Assembly (NCBI RefSeq): GCF_023218935.1
Contig: NZ_JAJIAL010000002.1
DNA length: 64,000 bases
Origin: Fructobacillus cardui
Lineage (GTDB): Bacteria; Bacillota; Bacilli; Lactobacillales; Lactobacillaceae
Reading direction: 5' to 3' (one strand)
Shown in pieces: positions 16,786 to 25,652 of the stretch (within the stretch, counting starts at the first letter, position 1; each line of letters starts with the position of its first letter). The notes below the pieces were generated by a model. It did no database searches, was not told where the DNA came from, and saw only the letters and a list, made by a program, of their open reading frames with translations. A program made the translations under genes and the position numbers.

Positions 16786-17637
16786 TTATTCTGCTTCATA
16801 GAGAATGGCCAAAGCGCCCATCCCCGTGTGAGTCGAGATAATTGGTGTTGCCACTGACAAAAGAATGTCAATGTCTGGCCAAATGGCATTTAAGCGTTGG
16901 ACCATTTCTTCTGCCTCATCCTTGATGCCGGTATAAGTTACCCCAATCGCCTTCATCTGCTTATAGCCCTTCATTTGCTCGATTACGCTCTCGTTGAAGG
17001 CCTTAATGGTCTTTAATCCGCGACCCTTAACCACGACATCCACTTTACCTTCCTCATCAACCTTAGCACCGACCTTAATATTCAAGAAATTACCAATCAA
17101 GCCCTGTGTCTTTGATAAGCGACCACCAGCAACCATATTGTCAAGTGAGCGGAATGACAAGAAGATGTATGTTTGGTCTCGCGCAGTTTCCGCCACCTTC
17201 AAAACCTCTTCCAGGCTCTGACCAGCTTGTGCTGCTTTGGCTGCTGCCAAGACAACAAACGCTTCAGAGCGGTCAGCACTCAACGTATCAAAAGCATGGA
17301 CATCAGCTTTTGTTAAGGCGTTTGCCTGAGCGGCCGCATTTACCGTCCCGGATAAGCCAGATGACAGGTGCAAAGATAAGACGGCTGCATCGGGATCTTC
17401 TTGATAGCATTGATCGTAAACTTCTTTAAAGGCCCCAATTGAAGGCTGTGAAGTCTGTGGCAATTGGTCGCTTTCTTGCATCTTTTCCAAGAATTCTTCA
17501 GCTGAAATGGTCATCCCATCTTGATAAATTGTGCCATCAATCTGCACGGTCAATGGGACAACTTTAATTTGGTACTGGTCAATTTCTGCTTGAGTTAACT
17601 TAGCGGCTGAATCCGTTACAATCTGTACTTTAGCCAT
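16786..17637 (-). CDS. DegV family fatty-acid-binding protein
   Basis: 283 aa DegV-family protein. These bind a fatty acid in a cleft and, in some Gram-positives, supply it to the fatty acid kinase FakA. The N-terminal VTDSAAKL and the central TSQPSIGAF, LSSGLSGT and DTLSADRS motifs are typical. Its GDNMVAGGRLSK-like counterpart reads LDNMVAGGRLSKTQ. No fakA lies nearby, so a kinase partner would be elsewhere. It sits between dfrA and ypmS with short spacers and is probably co-transcribed. Confidence 0.93.
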   Translation of the reverse strand: MAKVQIVTDSAAKLTQAEIDQYQIKVVPLTVQIDGTIYQDGMTISAEEFLEKMQESDQLPQTSQPSIGAFKEVYDQCYQEDPDAAVLSLHLSSGLSGTVNAAAQANALTKADVHAFDTLSADRSEAFVVLAAAKAAQAGQSLEEVLKVAETARDQTYIFLSFRSLDNMVAGGRLSKTQGLIGNFLNIKVGAKVDEEGKVDVVVKGRGLKTIKAFNESVIEQMKGYKQMKAIGVTYTGIKDEAEEMVQRLNAIWPDIDILLSVATPIISTHTGMGALAILYEAE

Positions 17638-17652
17638 GGAATCGTCTCCTAC

Positions 17653-18150
17653 TTACTTCCGTTTATATGTTAAAAAGGTTAATTGATAGTCGCCATCAAC
17701 AGCCTCTTGTTGCGCTGTTAACGTGAACTGGTCCAAATCAATTGGATTGACAAAAGTGTCCCCATCAAAGTCCCCTTTGACCTTTGTGACAATTAAGTCC
17801 GTCGCCATTGGCATTAATGCTGTAAAGACTTGAGCCCCACCAGCAACCGTCACGACGTGTCCCTGGCTGATTTCATCATCAATCAAAGCTTGTAAATCTG
17901 CTAGAGAATGAACCACGGCAACCTCTTCAAAGCCGGGATCAAAATCAACTTGCCTAGTTAAAACAACCGTTTTCCGTTTTGGTAATGGACGACCAATGGC
18001 TGCCCATGTCGCACGGCCCATTACCATGGTAGAACCGACTGTTTCTTTTTTAAAGTGTTTTAAGTCCGATGGAATCGACCATGGTAAATCGCCATCTTTA
18101 CCAATTGCATGGCGGTCATCTTCCGCCCAAACCATTTTAACTGTTGCCAT
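17653..18150 (-). CDS. dfrA: Dihydrofolate reductase
   Basis: NADPH-dependent reduction of dihydrofolate to tetrahydrofolate, needed for thymidylate and for the one-carbon pool used by glyA. Motifs DLPW, MGRATW and VVTVAGGAQVF are seen in order in 165 aa. The ATG is preceded by GAGGAG 7 nt upstream and lies 14 nt inside cca, so the two are coupled. thyA, which often precedes dfrA in lactic acid bacteria, is not adjacent here. Confidence 0.96.
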   Translation of the reverse strand: MATVKMVWAEDDRHAIGKDGDLPWSIPSDLKHFKKETVGSTMVMGRATWAAIGRPLPKRKTVVLTRQVDFDPGFEEVAVVHSLADLQALIDDEISQGHVVTVAGGAQVFTALMPMATDLIVTKVKGDFDGDTFVNPIDLDQFTLTAQQEAVDGDYQLTFLTYKRK

Positions 18151-19354
18151 GTGTCTGCTCCTCTACAAGGGTGGTCAAGGCCTCTTTGGTATTGTCCACC
18201 TGGCCTAAGACGACTGCCTGTTCCATCTTCTTTAATGCCACACCCAAATCAGGACCCGGCTGCGCCAAGCCGGCCGCAATCAAGTCCCCACCACTTAAAG
18301 CAAGGTCCTTCATTGAATAAATTGGCAGGCTATCATATGTCTTTTGAATGCGCTCCGTCACACTTTGGTCAACCCCCATAATTGTCAGCGTTTCAAGTAA
18401 CGTCCTCACATAAGCATTGTGCTCATAAATGGCCCACCGGCCGATTTGGTTGACATCGGCTAACAGCGGTCCAACAGCCAGCACGGCCTGCATCACCTCT
18501 TTCGACAATTTCCACTGCCGTAGCTGCGATTGCAAGGTCGGTCCATCAAAACCCTGTTGCCCTAAATACAAAGCCCAGACAACTTGTTCACTTTGCGGTT
18601 GTTTTCTTTCCAGCTGATTCGCAACCCTTAAAACATCGGCTTCCGTCATCAAGCCGGTTTCCCCTGGTAAATAAGGTAAGAGTCCAGCTTCAACTAAGAT
18701 TTTCAAAGCTGACCCAGCGGCCAACCCTTGCAACATTTTCTCAAATTCAACTCGAATGCGCTCAACGGCGATTTTAACTAAATTCGGTCCTAATTCCACC
18801 AAGGCAGCTAAAGTTTGATCTTCAATTTGAAAATCCAATTGCGCAGCAAAACGCAGGGCACGCATCATTCGCAAAGCGTCCTCTGTAAAACGTTCTTTTG
18901 CTAAACCGACCGCCCTGATTTGTCGGTTGGCCAAATCAGTCAGGCCGTCAAAATAATCAATCACTTGACCGTCTTCATCAAGGGCAAAGGCATTAATGGT
19001 AAAGTCTCGGCGCTTCAAGTCCTCACTCAATGACCGCACAAACGTAACCTGATCAGGTCGACGAAAATCTGTATAAGTGGATTCCGTCCGGAAGGTCGTA
19101 ATTTCATAACCTTCACCGTGATCTAAGACCATAACGGTACCGTGTTGGATACCGGTATCAACCGTCTTTTTAAAAATCTTTTTAATTTCTTCTGGGTAGG
19201 CAGAAGAAGCAATATCCACGTCGTGAATTGGCTTTCCTAAAATAATGTCGCGAACACAACCGCCAACAAAATAAGCTTGAAAGCCGGCCCGGTTGATCTG
19301 CTTTAGAATCGGATTGCCAGCCGTCAATTCACTTGGTAACAGTTCAAGCTTCAT
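18137..19354 (-). CDS. cca: CCA tRNA nucleotidyltransferase
   Basis: Adds or repairs the 3'-CCA of tRNA without a template. Class II nucleotidyltransferase head with GGCVRD at residues 31-36 and DVD at 45-47, then the RRDFTINA and LRFAAQLDF motifs. At 405 aa it is full length. The start is the ATG at 19352-19354 with AAGGAGG 5 nt upstream; the two codons before it overlap the ribosome site. The end overlaps dfrA by 14 nt. No HD phosphohydrolase domain is seen. Confidence 0.96.
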   Translation of the reverse strand: MKLELLPSELTAGNPILKQINRAGFQAYFVGGCVRDIILGKPIHDVDIASSAYPEEIKKIFKKTVDTGIQHGTVMVLDHGEGYEITTFRTESTYTDFRRPDQVTFVRSLSEDLKRRDFTINAFALDEDGQVIDYFDGLTDLANRQIRAVGLAKERFTEDALRMMRALRFAAQLDFQIEDQTLAALVELGPNLVKIAVERIRVEFEKMLQGLAAGSALKILVEAGLLPYLPGETGLMTEADVLRVANQLERKQPQSEQVVWALYLGQQGFDGPTLQSQLRQWKLSKEVMQAVLAVGPLLADVNQIGRWAIYEHNAYVRTLLETLTIMGVDQSVTERIQKTYDSLPIYSMKDLALSGGDLIAAGLAQPGPDLGVALKKMEQAVVLGQVDNTKEALTTLVEEQTHGNS

Positions 19355-19443
19355 CGCCACCTCCTTCTAATCATTTACTATTCATCTAATCTTAGCAAGA
19401 TTTTACCCTGATTGCACGAATCACAGGGATTTCCATCCATTTT

Positions 19444-20709
19444 TTAATCAAGCGCTAAATCAGCTAAGCGGTCGGCTAATTCAAAGTTGTCAGGATCTAA
19501 GTCAACGGCCTTTTCTAAGGCAGTCAATTCCTCTTTTCGCCGACCAACTTCGTGATACCAATCAGCGAGGTCGTGCCAAAAATCAGGATCCGCTGGGTAA
19601 TCAACCTGCGCGGCCTGCCATTGTTTCTCTGCCTTGTCTTCTTCTTCCTTAGCATGGTAAGCCCGCGCCAAGTCCCAGCTAAAGCGTGGGTCAACTAAGT
19701 CTAATTCTTGGGCCGCACCAATGGCTTCGATGACGGCATCGTAGTCGTGCCGAGCCAAATAGAGGTCAGCTAAAGCACTATAAGTTGCTAAGTCTTGGTC
19801 ATCTAGAGCAAGCGCCTGATTGAAATCTTCTTTCGCCTGGTCGTACTGACCCAATTTAAAGGCTAAGAACCCGGCTTGGCGATATAAAACCGGGTTAGTT
19901 TGATCATACGACAACCCCAAACGATAAGTCTTTTCCGCTTGGTCAAGGTCATTAATCCGTTCATACAACTGTCCAAGAAGTGGGTAAACAGAAGTGTACT
20001 GTGGGTCTGCCGCCAAAATATCCTCAAAGAGTGGTAAGGCATCCTCGTCAGCCTTCTTCTCGACATACAAGAAGGCTAATTGAAACTTAGTATCAATCGT
20101 CAGGTCAATTGGCTTAATCTGTTCGAGGTAGGCAATGGCGTTATCAACGTTCCCAATCGCTGCGTAGGCCGTTCCAATGCGAGCAGCCATATCAACCTTG
20201 GCAATCCGGCGCTGACCGGCTAACAAGAGTTGGCGATAACCGCGAATAGCCTGGTGGTACTGACCGGTCGTAAAGTAAAATTCAGCCAAGGCAAAGGTTA
20301 CCACCGGCTCATCGGGTGCCAGCTGTGACGCCTTTTCCAGGGCATGTTCTGCCGACTCACTTAAACCTTCTGATTGATACAAGTCCGCTTTAACCAGCAA
20401 GGCTTGCAAATAGGCCGGCGAATTCTCTGAAATTTGGGCTAAGTAGTCCTGCGCCAAATCCAAGTCGTTTTCTTCAATCGCTAATTCGGCCAAAGCTGTC
20501 TTCAAGTCACCCTCATCAGGGTACTTGGCCAGCAGGTGTAAGTAGGCTTTCTTGGACTCTTCGACAAAACCAATGGCATAGAGATCTTCAGCCAGTGAAT
20601 AAATCAAATCATCTTCATCTTCGGCTAGTGATTTTTGAAAGGCTTTCTGTGCTTGGCCCATTTGTCCCAAGCGAATAGCAGCCATCATTTCTTCTGCATA
20701 ATTAGTCAA
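19444..20709 (-). CDS. Tetratricopeptide-repeat protein (YpiA-like)
   Basis: Acidic, soluble protein of about 420 aa built almost wholly of TPR-type helical pairs; the repeats are clearest in YAAIGNVDNAIAYLEQ, LGQLYERINDLDQAEKTY and ADLYLARHDYDAVIEA. The place upstream of cca and dfrA is like that of YpiA in other Firmicutes, so it is likely a protein-protein interaction scaffold; no catalytic domain is visible. The start is uncertain: TTG at 20709 has GGAAAGG about 12 nt upstream, while another TTG seven codons earlier (20730) lacks a ribosome site. Confidence 0.85.
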   Translation of the reverse strand: MTNYAEEMMAAIRLGQMGQAQKAFQKSLAEDEDDLIYSLAEDLYAIGFVEESKKAYLHLLAKYPDEGDLKTALAELAIEENDLDLAQDYLAQISENSPAYLQALLVKADLYQSEGLSESAEHALEKASQLAPDEPVVTFALAEFYFTTGQYHQAIRGYRQLLLAGQRRIAKVDMAARIGTAYAAIGNVDNAIAYLEQIKPIDLTIDTKFQLAFLYVEKKADEDALPLFEDILAADPQYTSVYPLLGQLYERINDLDQAEKTYRLGLSYDQTNPVLYRQAGFLAFKLGQYDQAKEDFNQALALDDQDLATYSALADLYLARHDYDAVIEAIGAAQELDLVDPRFSWDLARAYHAKEEEDKAEKQWQAAQVDYPADPDFWHDLADWYHEVGRRKEELTALEKAVDLDPDNFELADRLADLALD

Positions 20710-20906
20710 TTTTTTTAATCGCCTTTCCAAACGCTTTTTGCGTGAATGTTCTCTTCTATTTTACTAAATCAGCCTTTGAAACACAAAAAGCCTTCTTTGT
20801 AAAATAATAGTAATACTCAAATAGACCAATTTGTGTTATTATTGTCTGGAGCTTTTTCATAAGCAATTGCTGGGAACTAGATAAATTCTAAAAGGAGGTC
20901 TTCAGG

Positions 20907-21458
20907 ATGTACTCATTAACAAAAAAGCGTTGGCAAGCAATTCACAATCGAGATGCAGACTATAACGGTAGCTTTATCTATGGCGTCACAACCGATAAGC
21001 GGGTTTGTTGTCCCTCATGTGTCCATGGTAGTGACACCCACCCTGAAGATATTCAAATTTTCAAAACAAATGACGAGGCATTGTTCGAGGGTTTCCGTCC
21101 CTGCTCTGATTGTCAACCATTTGGCGAACTATCCGATAAGGCTGATTTAGTCTTCCGGGTGAAAGAATACCTATCAGCCAATTATAAGAATCGGATTACA
21201 CTCGAGTCCTTGAGCGAAGACTTTTCTGTTTCATCCGGTATCCTACACCGAGCCTTTATGACCGTAGCCGAAGAGAGCCCACAAAGCTATCTTCTACGAG
21301 TGCGGATGTTCCATGCCAAGAAGCTACTCAAAGATGGCAAAGACTCTGTTGCTCTCGTTGGCCTCAAGGTCGGCATCCCCAACCTCTCATATTTCAACAC
21401 CGTCTTCAAGCAAGAAGCCGGCGTGACGGCCGTTCAATACCGCAAGCAAAGCAAATAA
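20907..21458 (+). CDS. Ada-type methylphosphotriester sensor / AraC-family regulator
   Basis: 183 aa protein that joins an N-terminal Ada zinc domain to a C-terminal AraC helix-turn-helix, the layout of Bacillus AdaA. The zinc cysteines are C34-x3-C38-x27-C66-x2-C69; C34 would be the methyl acceptor or zinc ligand by analogy. The HTH spans about residues 85-180. In AdaA the methylated protein activates DNA-alkylation repair genes. Here no O6-methylguanine methyltransferase (adaB/ogt) or AlkA is attached; the next gene is an SDR behind a terminator. AAAGGAGG precedes the ATG. Regulatory target and ligand are therefore open. Confidence 0.87.
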   Translation: MYSLTKKRWQAIHNRDADYNGSFIYGVTTDKRVCCPSCVHGSDTHPEDIQIFKTNDEALFEGFRPCSDCQPFGELSDKADLVFRVKEYLSANYKNRITLESLSEDFSVSSGILHRAFMTVAEESPQSYLLRVRMFHAKKLLKDGKDSVALVGLKVGIPNLSYFNTVFKQEAGVTAVQYRKQSK

Positions 21459-21492
21459 ACTTGCCAATCCAAGTTCATTAAGATAAAGTAGA

Positions 21493-21520
21493 CAGCGAAA
21501 CCAACTTTCGCTGTTTTTTT
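21493..21520 (+). terminator. Terminator after the Ada-type regulator
   Basis: CAGCGAAA-CCAAC-TTTCGCTG followed by seven T, between the regulator and the SDR gene. Confidence 0.88.
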
Positions 21521-21537
21521 GTACAAGGAGGAACTGG

Positions 21538-22323
21538 ATGTTTAACGATTTGAACAAAAAGGTTGCCGTGATTACCGGTGGCTCAAAGGGTATTGGTAAC
21601 GCAATCGCGTTGCGCTTTGCTCAAGAAAAGATGAACGTTGTGATTAACTACCATTCTGACGAAGCAGGGGCGCAAGCGGCCGTCGACGAGATTCGAGAAA
21701 ATGGTGGCGATGCTGTTGCCATCAAGGCTGACGTTTCAACTGAAACCGGCGTCAAGGCCCTTTTACAAGCTGCAATTGATAACTTTGGCGGTTTGGATGT
21801 TTGGGTCAACAATGCCGGAATGGAAATGCAAACACCAACCCACAAAATCACACTTGAAGAATGGAATAAAGTCATTGGCATTAACATGACCGGTGTGTTC
21901 CTTGGGGCAAAGGAAGCCCTCAACTACTGGTTGGAAAATGACCAGACTGGTAACATCATCAATATGTCTTCCGTCCACCAACAAATTCCTTGGCCAACCT
22001 TTGCTTCCTATGCAACTGCTAAGGGTGGCGTCAAGCTCTTTACCGAAACGATTGCCATGGAATATGCGCCAAAGGGTATTCGCGTCAACAATATCGCTCC
22101 CGGTGCCATTAACACACCGATTAATGCGGAAAAATTTGCCGACAAGGCCCAATACGAGCAAACGCAATCAATGATTCCAATGTTAAAGATTGGCGAGCCC
22201 GAAGATGTGGCCGATGCCGCCGTTTGGCTAGCATCCGATCAAGCCAAGTACGTGACTGGTACGACCCTCTTTGTTGATGGGGGGATGACCCTTTATGCTG
22301 CCTTCCAAGATGGTAAGGGATAA
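21538..22323 (+). CDS. Short-chain dehydrogenase/reductase, glucose 1-dehydrogenase-like
   Basis: 261 aa classical SDR. Cofactor motif TGGSKGIG at residues 13-20, NNAG at 91-94, catalytic S144/S145, Y158 and K162 (YATAK), and a C-terminal WLASDQAKYVTGTTLFVDGG. Overall likeness is to the glucose 1-dehydrogenase group, but substrate and NAD/NADP choice cannot be read from sequence with certainty. AAGGAGG lies upstream of the ATG just after the terminator of the preceding gene, so a promoter might overlap that region. It is bounded by a bidirectional terminator. Confidence 0.88.
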   Translation: MFNDLNKKVAVITGGSKGIGNAIALRFAQEKMNVVINYHSDEAGAQAAVDEIRENGGDAVAIKADVSTETGVKALLQAAIDNFGGLDVWVNNAGMEMQTPTHKITLEEWNKVIGINMTGVFLGAKEALNYWLENDQTGNIINMSSVHQQIPWPTFASYATAKGGVKLFTETIAMEYAPKGIRVNNIAPGAINTPINAEKFADKAQYEQTQSMIPMLKIGEPEDVADAAVWLASDQAKYVTGTTLFVDGGMTLYAAFQDGKG

Positions 22324-22340
22324 TTTTTAAAAAGCATACT

Positions 22341-22376
22341 AAAAGGAGTTCTTCTACTTAGGAGAACTCCTTTTTT
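22341..22376. terminator. Bidirectional terminator, SDR versus pdxK/thiD
   Basis: AAAAGGAGTTCT and AGAACTCCTTTTTT form a 12-bp stem with A and T tracts on opposite sides, between convergent genes. Confidence 0.88.
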
Positions 22377-22412
22377 CTATCAAAAAATCAGTAAAGGGTT
22401 AACTAACCCGCT

Positions 22413-23228
22413 TTATTTCGACCACTTGGCACCAATCTGAAAGACGTTGCCATCCGTTCGACTGTCATCCAGACGATATCCCTGCTGAATGCTTTGATGA
22501 ACAAAAAACTGACTTTGCTCAACCGCTTGTTGCAAGTTCTCACCCAAGGCTACTTTGGCCGTAATTGCTGCCGCTAAGGTACAACCGGCGCCATTAACAA
22601 AGGCATCCTCCCCCAAGGCTGGTTGTGCGAAATAATTAATTTGGCCTGACACTGCCAGCACATCCAGGGCTTTTTCATCCACAAATCCCTGGCCACCCTT
22701 TAAGAACACGGCAGTGTGAGCTCGTTCACTGATTTCTTGTGCTAATTCTGCCAAATCACTCGACGTTTTCGCCAAGGCGCTAGCTCGCTCTGCCAACGCT
22801 AACCCCTCATTTAAATTCGGTGTCGTGACTGTTGCCAGTGGCAACAGGCGGTCCAAGTACCCTTGGACCAGCGCTTTGTTTTCGGCCAAGTGGCCTTCCT
22901 TCAAGGCCAATACAGGGTCAACCACGATTGGACCGGCATAGTCTTGTAAAAAGGCAACCACCCGGTCCAATTGCTTGACCGACGTTAACATCCCCACCTT
23001 AATGGCATCAAAGTCGTTGACCTGGAATAAAGAATTCAATTGCTGGTCAAAGACCTCATCTGGCACAAGGAAAACCGTCACATTACTGGGCTGAATACTG
23101 ACAATACTCGTAATCACCGAAAAGCCAGCCAAACCAGCCTCGGCAAAGGTGGCCAAATCAGCCTGCAGGCCTCCACCGGCTAGCGAGTCAGATCCCGCAA
23201 TGGTTAAAACTTTCTTACTTGTAGCCAT
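22413..23228 (-). CDS. Hydroxymethylpyrimidine/pyridoxine kinase (ThiD/PdxK family)
   Basis: Ribokinase-fold kinase of about 271 aa. TIAGSDSLAGGGLQAD near the N-terminus, VVDPVL in the middle and the anion-hole GAGCTLAAAI near residue 220 are typical of ThiD-type enzymes. In lactic acid bacteria such proteins phosphorylate pyridoxal/pyridoxine, hydroxymethylpyrimidine or both; no other thiamine genes are nearby, so a salvage pyridoxine kinase role is as likely. The catalytic-loop cysteine is present. The start at 23228 has GAAAGGTGG 4-5 nt upstream. It follows topA but is separated from it by a strong hairpin. Confidence 0.88.
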   Translation of the reverse strand: MATSKKVLTIAGSDSLAGGGLQADLATFAEAGLAGFSVITSIVSIQPSNVTVFLVPDEVFDQQLNSLFQVNDFDAIKVGMLTSVKQLDRVVAFLQDYAGPIVVDPVLALKEGHLAENKALVQGYLDRLLPLATVTTPNLNEGLALAERASALAKTSSDLAELAQEISERAHTAVFLKGGQGFVDEKALDVLAVSGQINYFAQPALGEDAFVNGAGCTLAAAITAKVALGENLQQAVEQSQFFVHQSIQQGYRLDDSRTDGNVFQIGAKWSK

Positions 23229-23254
23229 ACAGCCACCTTTCTTACTCATTTCTC

Positions 23255-23317
23255 AAAAAAGCCGTCCTTAGTGATATGAACCCCAAAATTAGGACATATC
23301 ATTAGCGGCGGCTTTTC
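23255..23317 (-). terminator. topA terminator
   Basis: A long interrupted stem, AAGCCG...TGATATG paired with CATATCA...CGGCTT, followed by TTTTTT on the minus strand. Confidence 0.8.
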
Positions 23318-23327
23318 AAAAATTCTT

Positions 23328-25484
23328 TTACTTCGCTTCACTCGTTTTTTTCTTCGCGGGTACTTTTTTCTTAGTCTTAGTGGCGACCGAACCGCTGGCC
23401 TCCTGGTCTTCACCAGTTGCGCTAACAACCTTGTCGTCTACTTGATTTGGATCCTTTGGCTTATCCCATGAGACAAAGTCACAGTCAGGATAGCGAGAGC
23501 AACCATAAAACTTTCGGCCACGCTTGGTTTTGCGTTCCACAACTTGTCCCTTACCACACTTTGGACAAGTGATACCGATTTCTTGCACAATCGCCTTTGT
23601 ATTCCGACAGTCTGGGAAGCGAGCGCAAGCATAGAACTTACCATAGCGGCCCATCTTAATCACCATTGGTGCGCCACAGACTTCACAGTCCATGCCAGCC
23701 AATTCATCGTGCATCGTAATTTTTTCCAAGGTCTCCTCAGCGGACTGAACTTCCTTAGAAAATGGCTTGTAAAATTCATCGACGACCGGGACCCACTTCT
23801 TATCACCGACTTCAATTTCATCCAGTGAATGCTCAACCTGGGCCGTAAACTTGGTATCGGTAATATCTGGGAACTTATCCTCAACAATTGTCTGGACAAT
23901 TTCACCTAATTCAGTGGGCACAAATTTCCGTGCATCCACCCGAACATAGTTCCGTCGCTGAATGGTATCCAATGTTGGCGCATAAGTCGAAGGACGACCA
24001 ACACCGTTTTCTTCCAAAGCCTTAATCAAAGCCGCTTCAGTATAGCGGGCTGGCGGCATCGTGAAGTGCTGTTCGGGGTTTGTCTTCGCCAAGTCGACTT
24101 CATCCCCCTCTGCCAAATCAGGTAAAAGGTTATCTTTTTCTTTAGCAGCCGGATAAGCCTTGGTAAATCCAGCAAATTTGGTCTTTGATCCATTGGCATG
24201 GAATAAGACACCATTTTGCTCAACCGTCACTGCTAAGGTATCCAAAATTTCTGGCGTCATCAAAGATGCGACAAAGCGCGACCAAATCAGGGAATACAGC
24301 TTGAATTGGTCAGGAGTTAGCTTATCCTTAATCGACGCTGGTGTCTTCGTGACATCCGTTGGACGGATTGCTTCGTGGGCATCTTGGGCCCCTTCTTGCG
24401 GCGTCCCGGCAATGGGCTTATGGCTTGAATATTCCTCGCCCCACTCGTCATGAATATACTGGGCAGCGGCATTCTTCGCCACGGCTGAAAGTCGGGTCGA
24501 ATCCGTACGCATATAGGTAATTAACCCAACTTGACCGAGGCCACGCCCTAAGTTAATTCCTTCATACAGTTGCTGAGCCGTCATCATCGTCTTCCGTGTT
24601 CGGAACTTCAACTGGGTGTTGGCCGCTTGTTGCATGGTTGACGTTGTAAATGGTGGCTGTGGTTGCCGCTTTCTTTCCTTGGCCTTTACTTCTGATACCT
24701 GGAAGGGCTTTTTCAAGTCCAAATCAGCCATGACCGCTTGGACGGCAGCGTTATCAGGTAACGGTTGTTTCTTACCAGCAAAGCCATAGAAGTTCGCCTT
24801 AAACTGCGACTTGTCTTTCTTGAATTCGGAATCCAGGGTCCAGTATTCCTCTGGTTGGAAAGCCTGAATTTGGCGTTCTCTGGCAATAATCAAGCCGAGG
24901 GCAACGGATTGGACTCGGCCGGCTGACAAGCCACGCTTAACCGTCTTCCACAACACTGGTGAAATTGAGTAACCCACCAACCGGTCGATAATCCGCCGAG
25001 CCTGCTGAGCATCAACTAAGTCTTGGTTAATGGTCCGTGGTTCCTTGAAGGCATTTTTAATCGTATCCTTCGTGATTTCGTTAAAGACCACTCGGTTCTT
25101 TTGTTCTGGATCAAGGTCCAAAATATGCTGTAAATGCCAGGCAATCGCCTCTCCTTCGCGATCCGGATCGGATGCGAGATAGACTTGCTTAGCAGCTTTA
25201 GCGGCCTTTTTCAGGTCCTTAATCACAGGCCCCTTACCGCGAATATTAATGTACTTTGGTTCATAATCCTGGTCAACATCAACACCCAATGTTGACTTAG
25301 GGAGGTCGCGGACATGGCCAATCGAGGCAACAACTTGATAAGTCGAGCCAAGATATTTTTCAATTGTCTTGGCTTTTGACGGACTCTCGACAATCACTAA
25401 TTTTTTACTTGTTTTCTTCTTACTCTTTTTCTTTGGAGTAGTTGTTTTCTTGGTCTTTGCTTCTACCAACGTGTGATTCCCCAT
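23328..25484 (-). CDS. topA: DNA topoisomerase I
   Basis: Type IA topoisomerase that relaxes negative supercoils. Toprim motifs VIVESPSKAKTIEKYLG and DPDREGEAIAWHL, the active-site tyrosine in TYMRTDSTR near residue 322, and two C-terminal four-cysteine zinc ribbons (CEVC...CARFPDC and CPKC...CSRYPDC) are seen, followed by a lysine-rich tail. The N-terminus is also lysine/threonine rich. The start is not certain: the ATG at 25484 lacks a strong ribosome site; a TTG five codons later (25469) has TGGGGA upstream. It lies after dprA, the conserved order, but has its own promoter. Confidence 0.95.
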   Translation of the reverse strand: MGNHTLVEAKTKKTTTPKKKSKKKTSKKLVIVESPSKAKTIEKYLGSTYQVVASIGHVRDLPKSTLGVDVDQDYEPKYINIRGKGPVIKDLKKAAKAAKQVYLASDPDREGEAIAWHLQHILDLDPEQKNRVVFNEITKDTIKNAFKEPRTINQDLVDAQQARRIIDRLVGYSISPVLWKTVKRGLSAGRVQSVALGLIIARERQIQAFQPEEYWTLDSEFKKDKSQFKANFYGFAGKKQPLPDNAAVQAVMADLDLKKPFQVSEVKAKERKRQPQPPFTTSTMQQAANTQLKFRTRKTMMTAQQLYEGINLGRGLGQVGLITYMRTDSTRLSAVAKNAAAQYIHDEWGEEYSSHKPIAGTPQEGAQDAHEAIRPTDVTKTPASIKDKLTPDQFKLYSLIWSRFVASLMTPEILDTLAVTVEQNGVLFHANGSKTKFAGFTKAYPAAKEKDNLLPDLAEGDEVDLAKTNPEQHFTMPPARYTEAALIKALEENGVGRPSTYAPTLDTIQRRNYVRVDARKFVPTELGEIVQTIVEDKFPDITDTKFTAQVEHSLDEIEVGDKKWVPVVDEFYKPFSKEVQSAEETLEKITMHDELAGMDCEVCGAPMVIKMGRYGKFYACARFPDCRNTKAIVQEIGITCPKCGKGQVVERKTKRGRKFYGCSRYPDCDFVSWDKPKDPNQVDDKVVSATGEDQEASGSVATKTKKKVPAKKKTSEAK

Positions 25485-25546
25485 TTTTCTAAAGCTACTT
25501 GATTGGCGACAAAAGTGATTGTTTTGAATCAATAGTCACGTTTATC

Positions 25547-25573
25547 AACCAAAAGCAAGCTTTCCTTTTGGTT
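25547..25573 (-). promoter_or_regulatory. Leader hairpin upstream of topA
   Basis: AACCAAAAG-9 nt-CTTTTGGTT on the minus strand, a perfect 9-bp stem in the predicted topA leader, with no T-run after it. It could stabilise or regulate the mRNA; its role is unknown. Confidence 0.4.
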
Positions 25574-25583
25574 TAACTCTCCC

Positions 25584-25613
25584 ATCATACCAGTCAAAGC
25601 TACGCTTTGGCAA
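25584..25613 (-). promoter_or_regulatory. topA promoter
   Basis: TTGCCA-18 nt-TATGAT with TGG directly before the -10 (extended -10). It lies between the dprA remnant and topA and gives a leader of about 90 nt. Confidence 0.6.
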
Positions 25614-25652
25614 GACGGGTGGAATCATTTTCCTACTATATAAGGCAAATTT

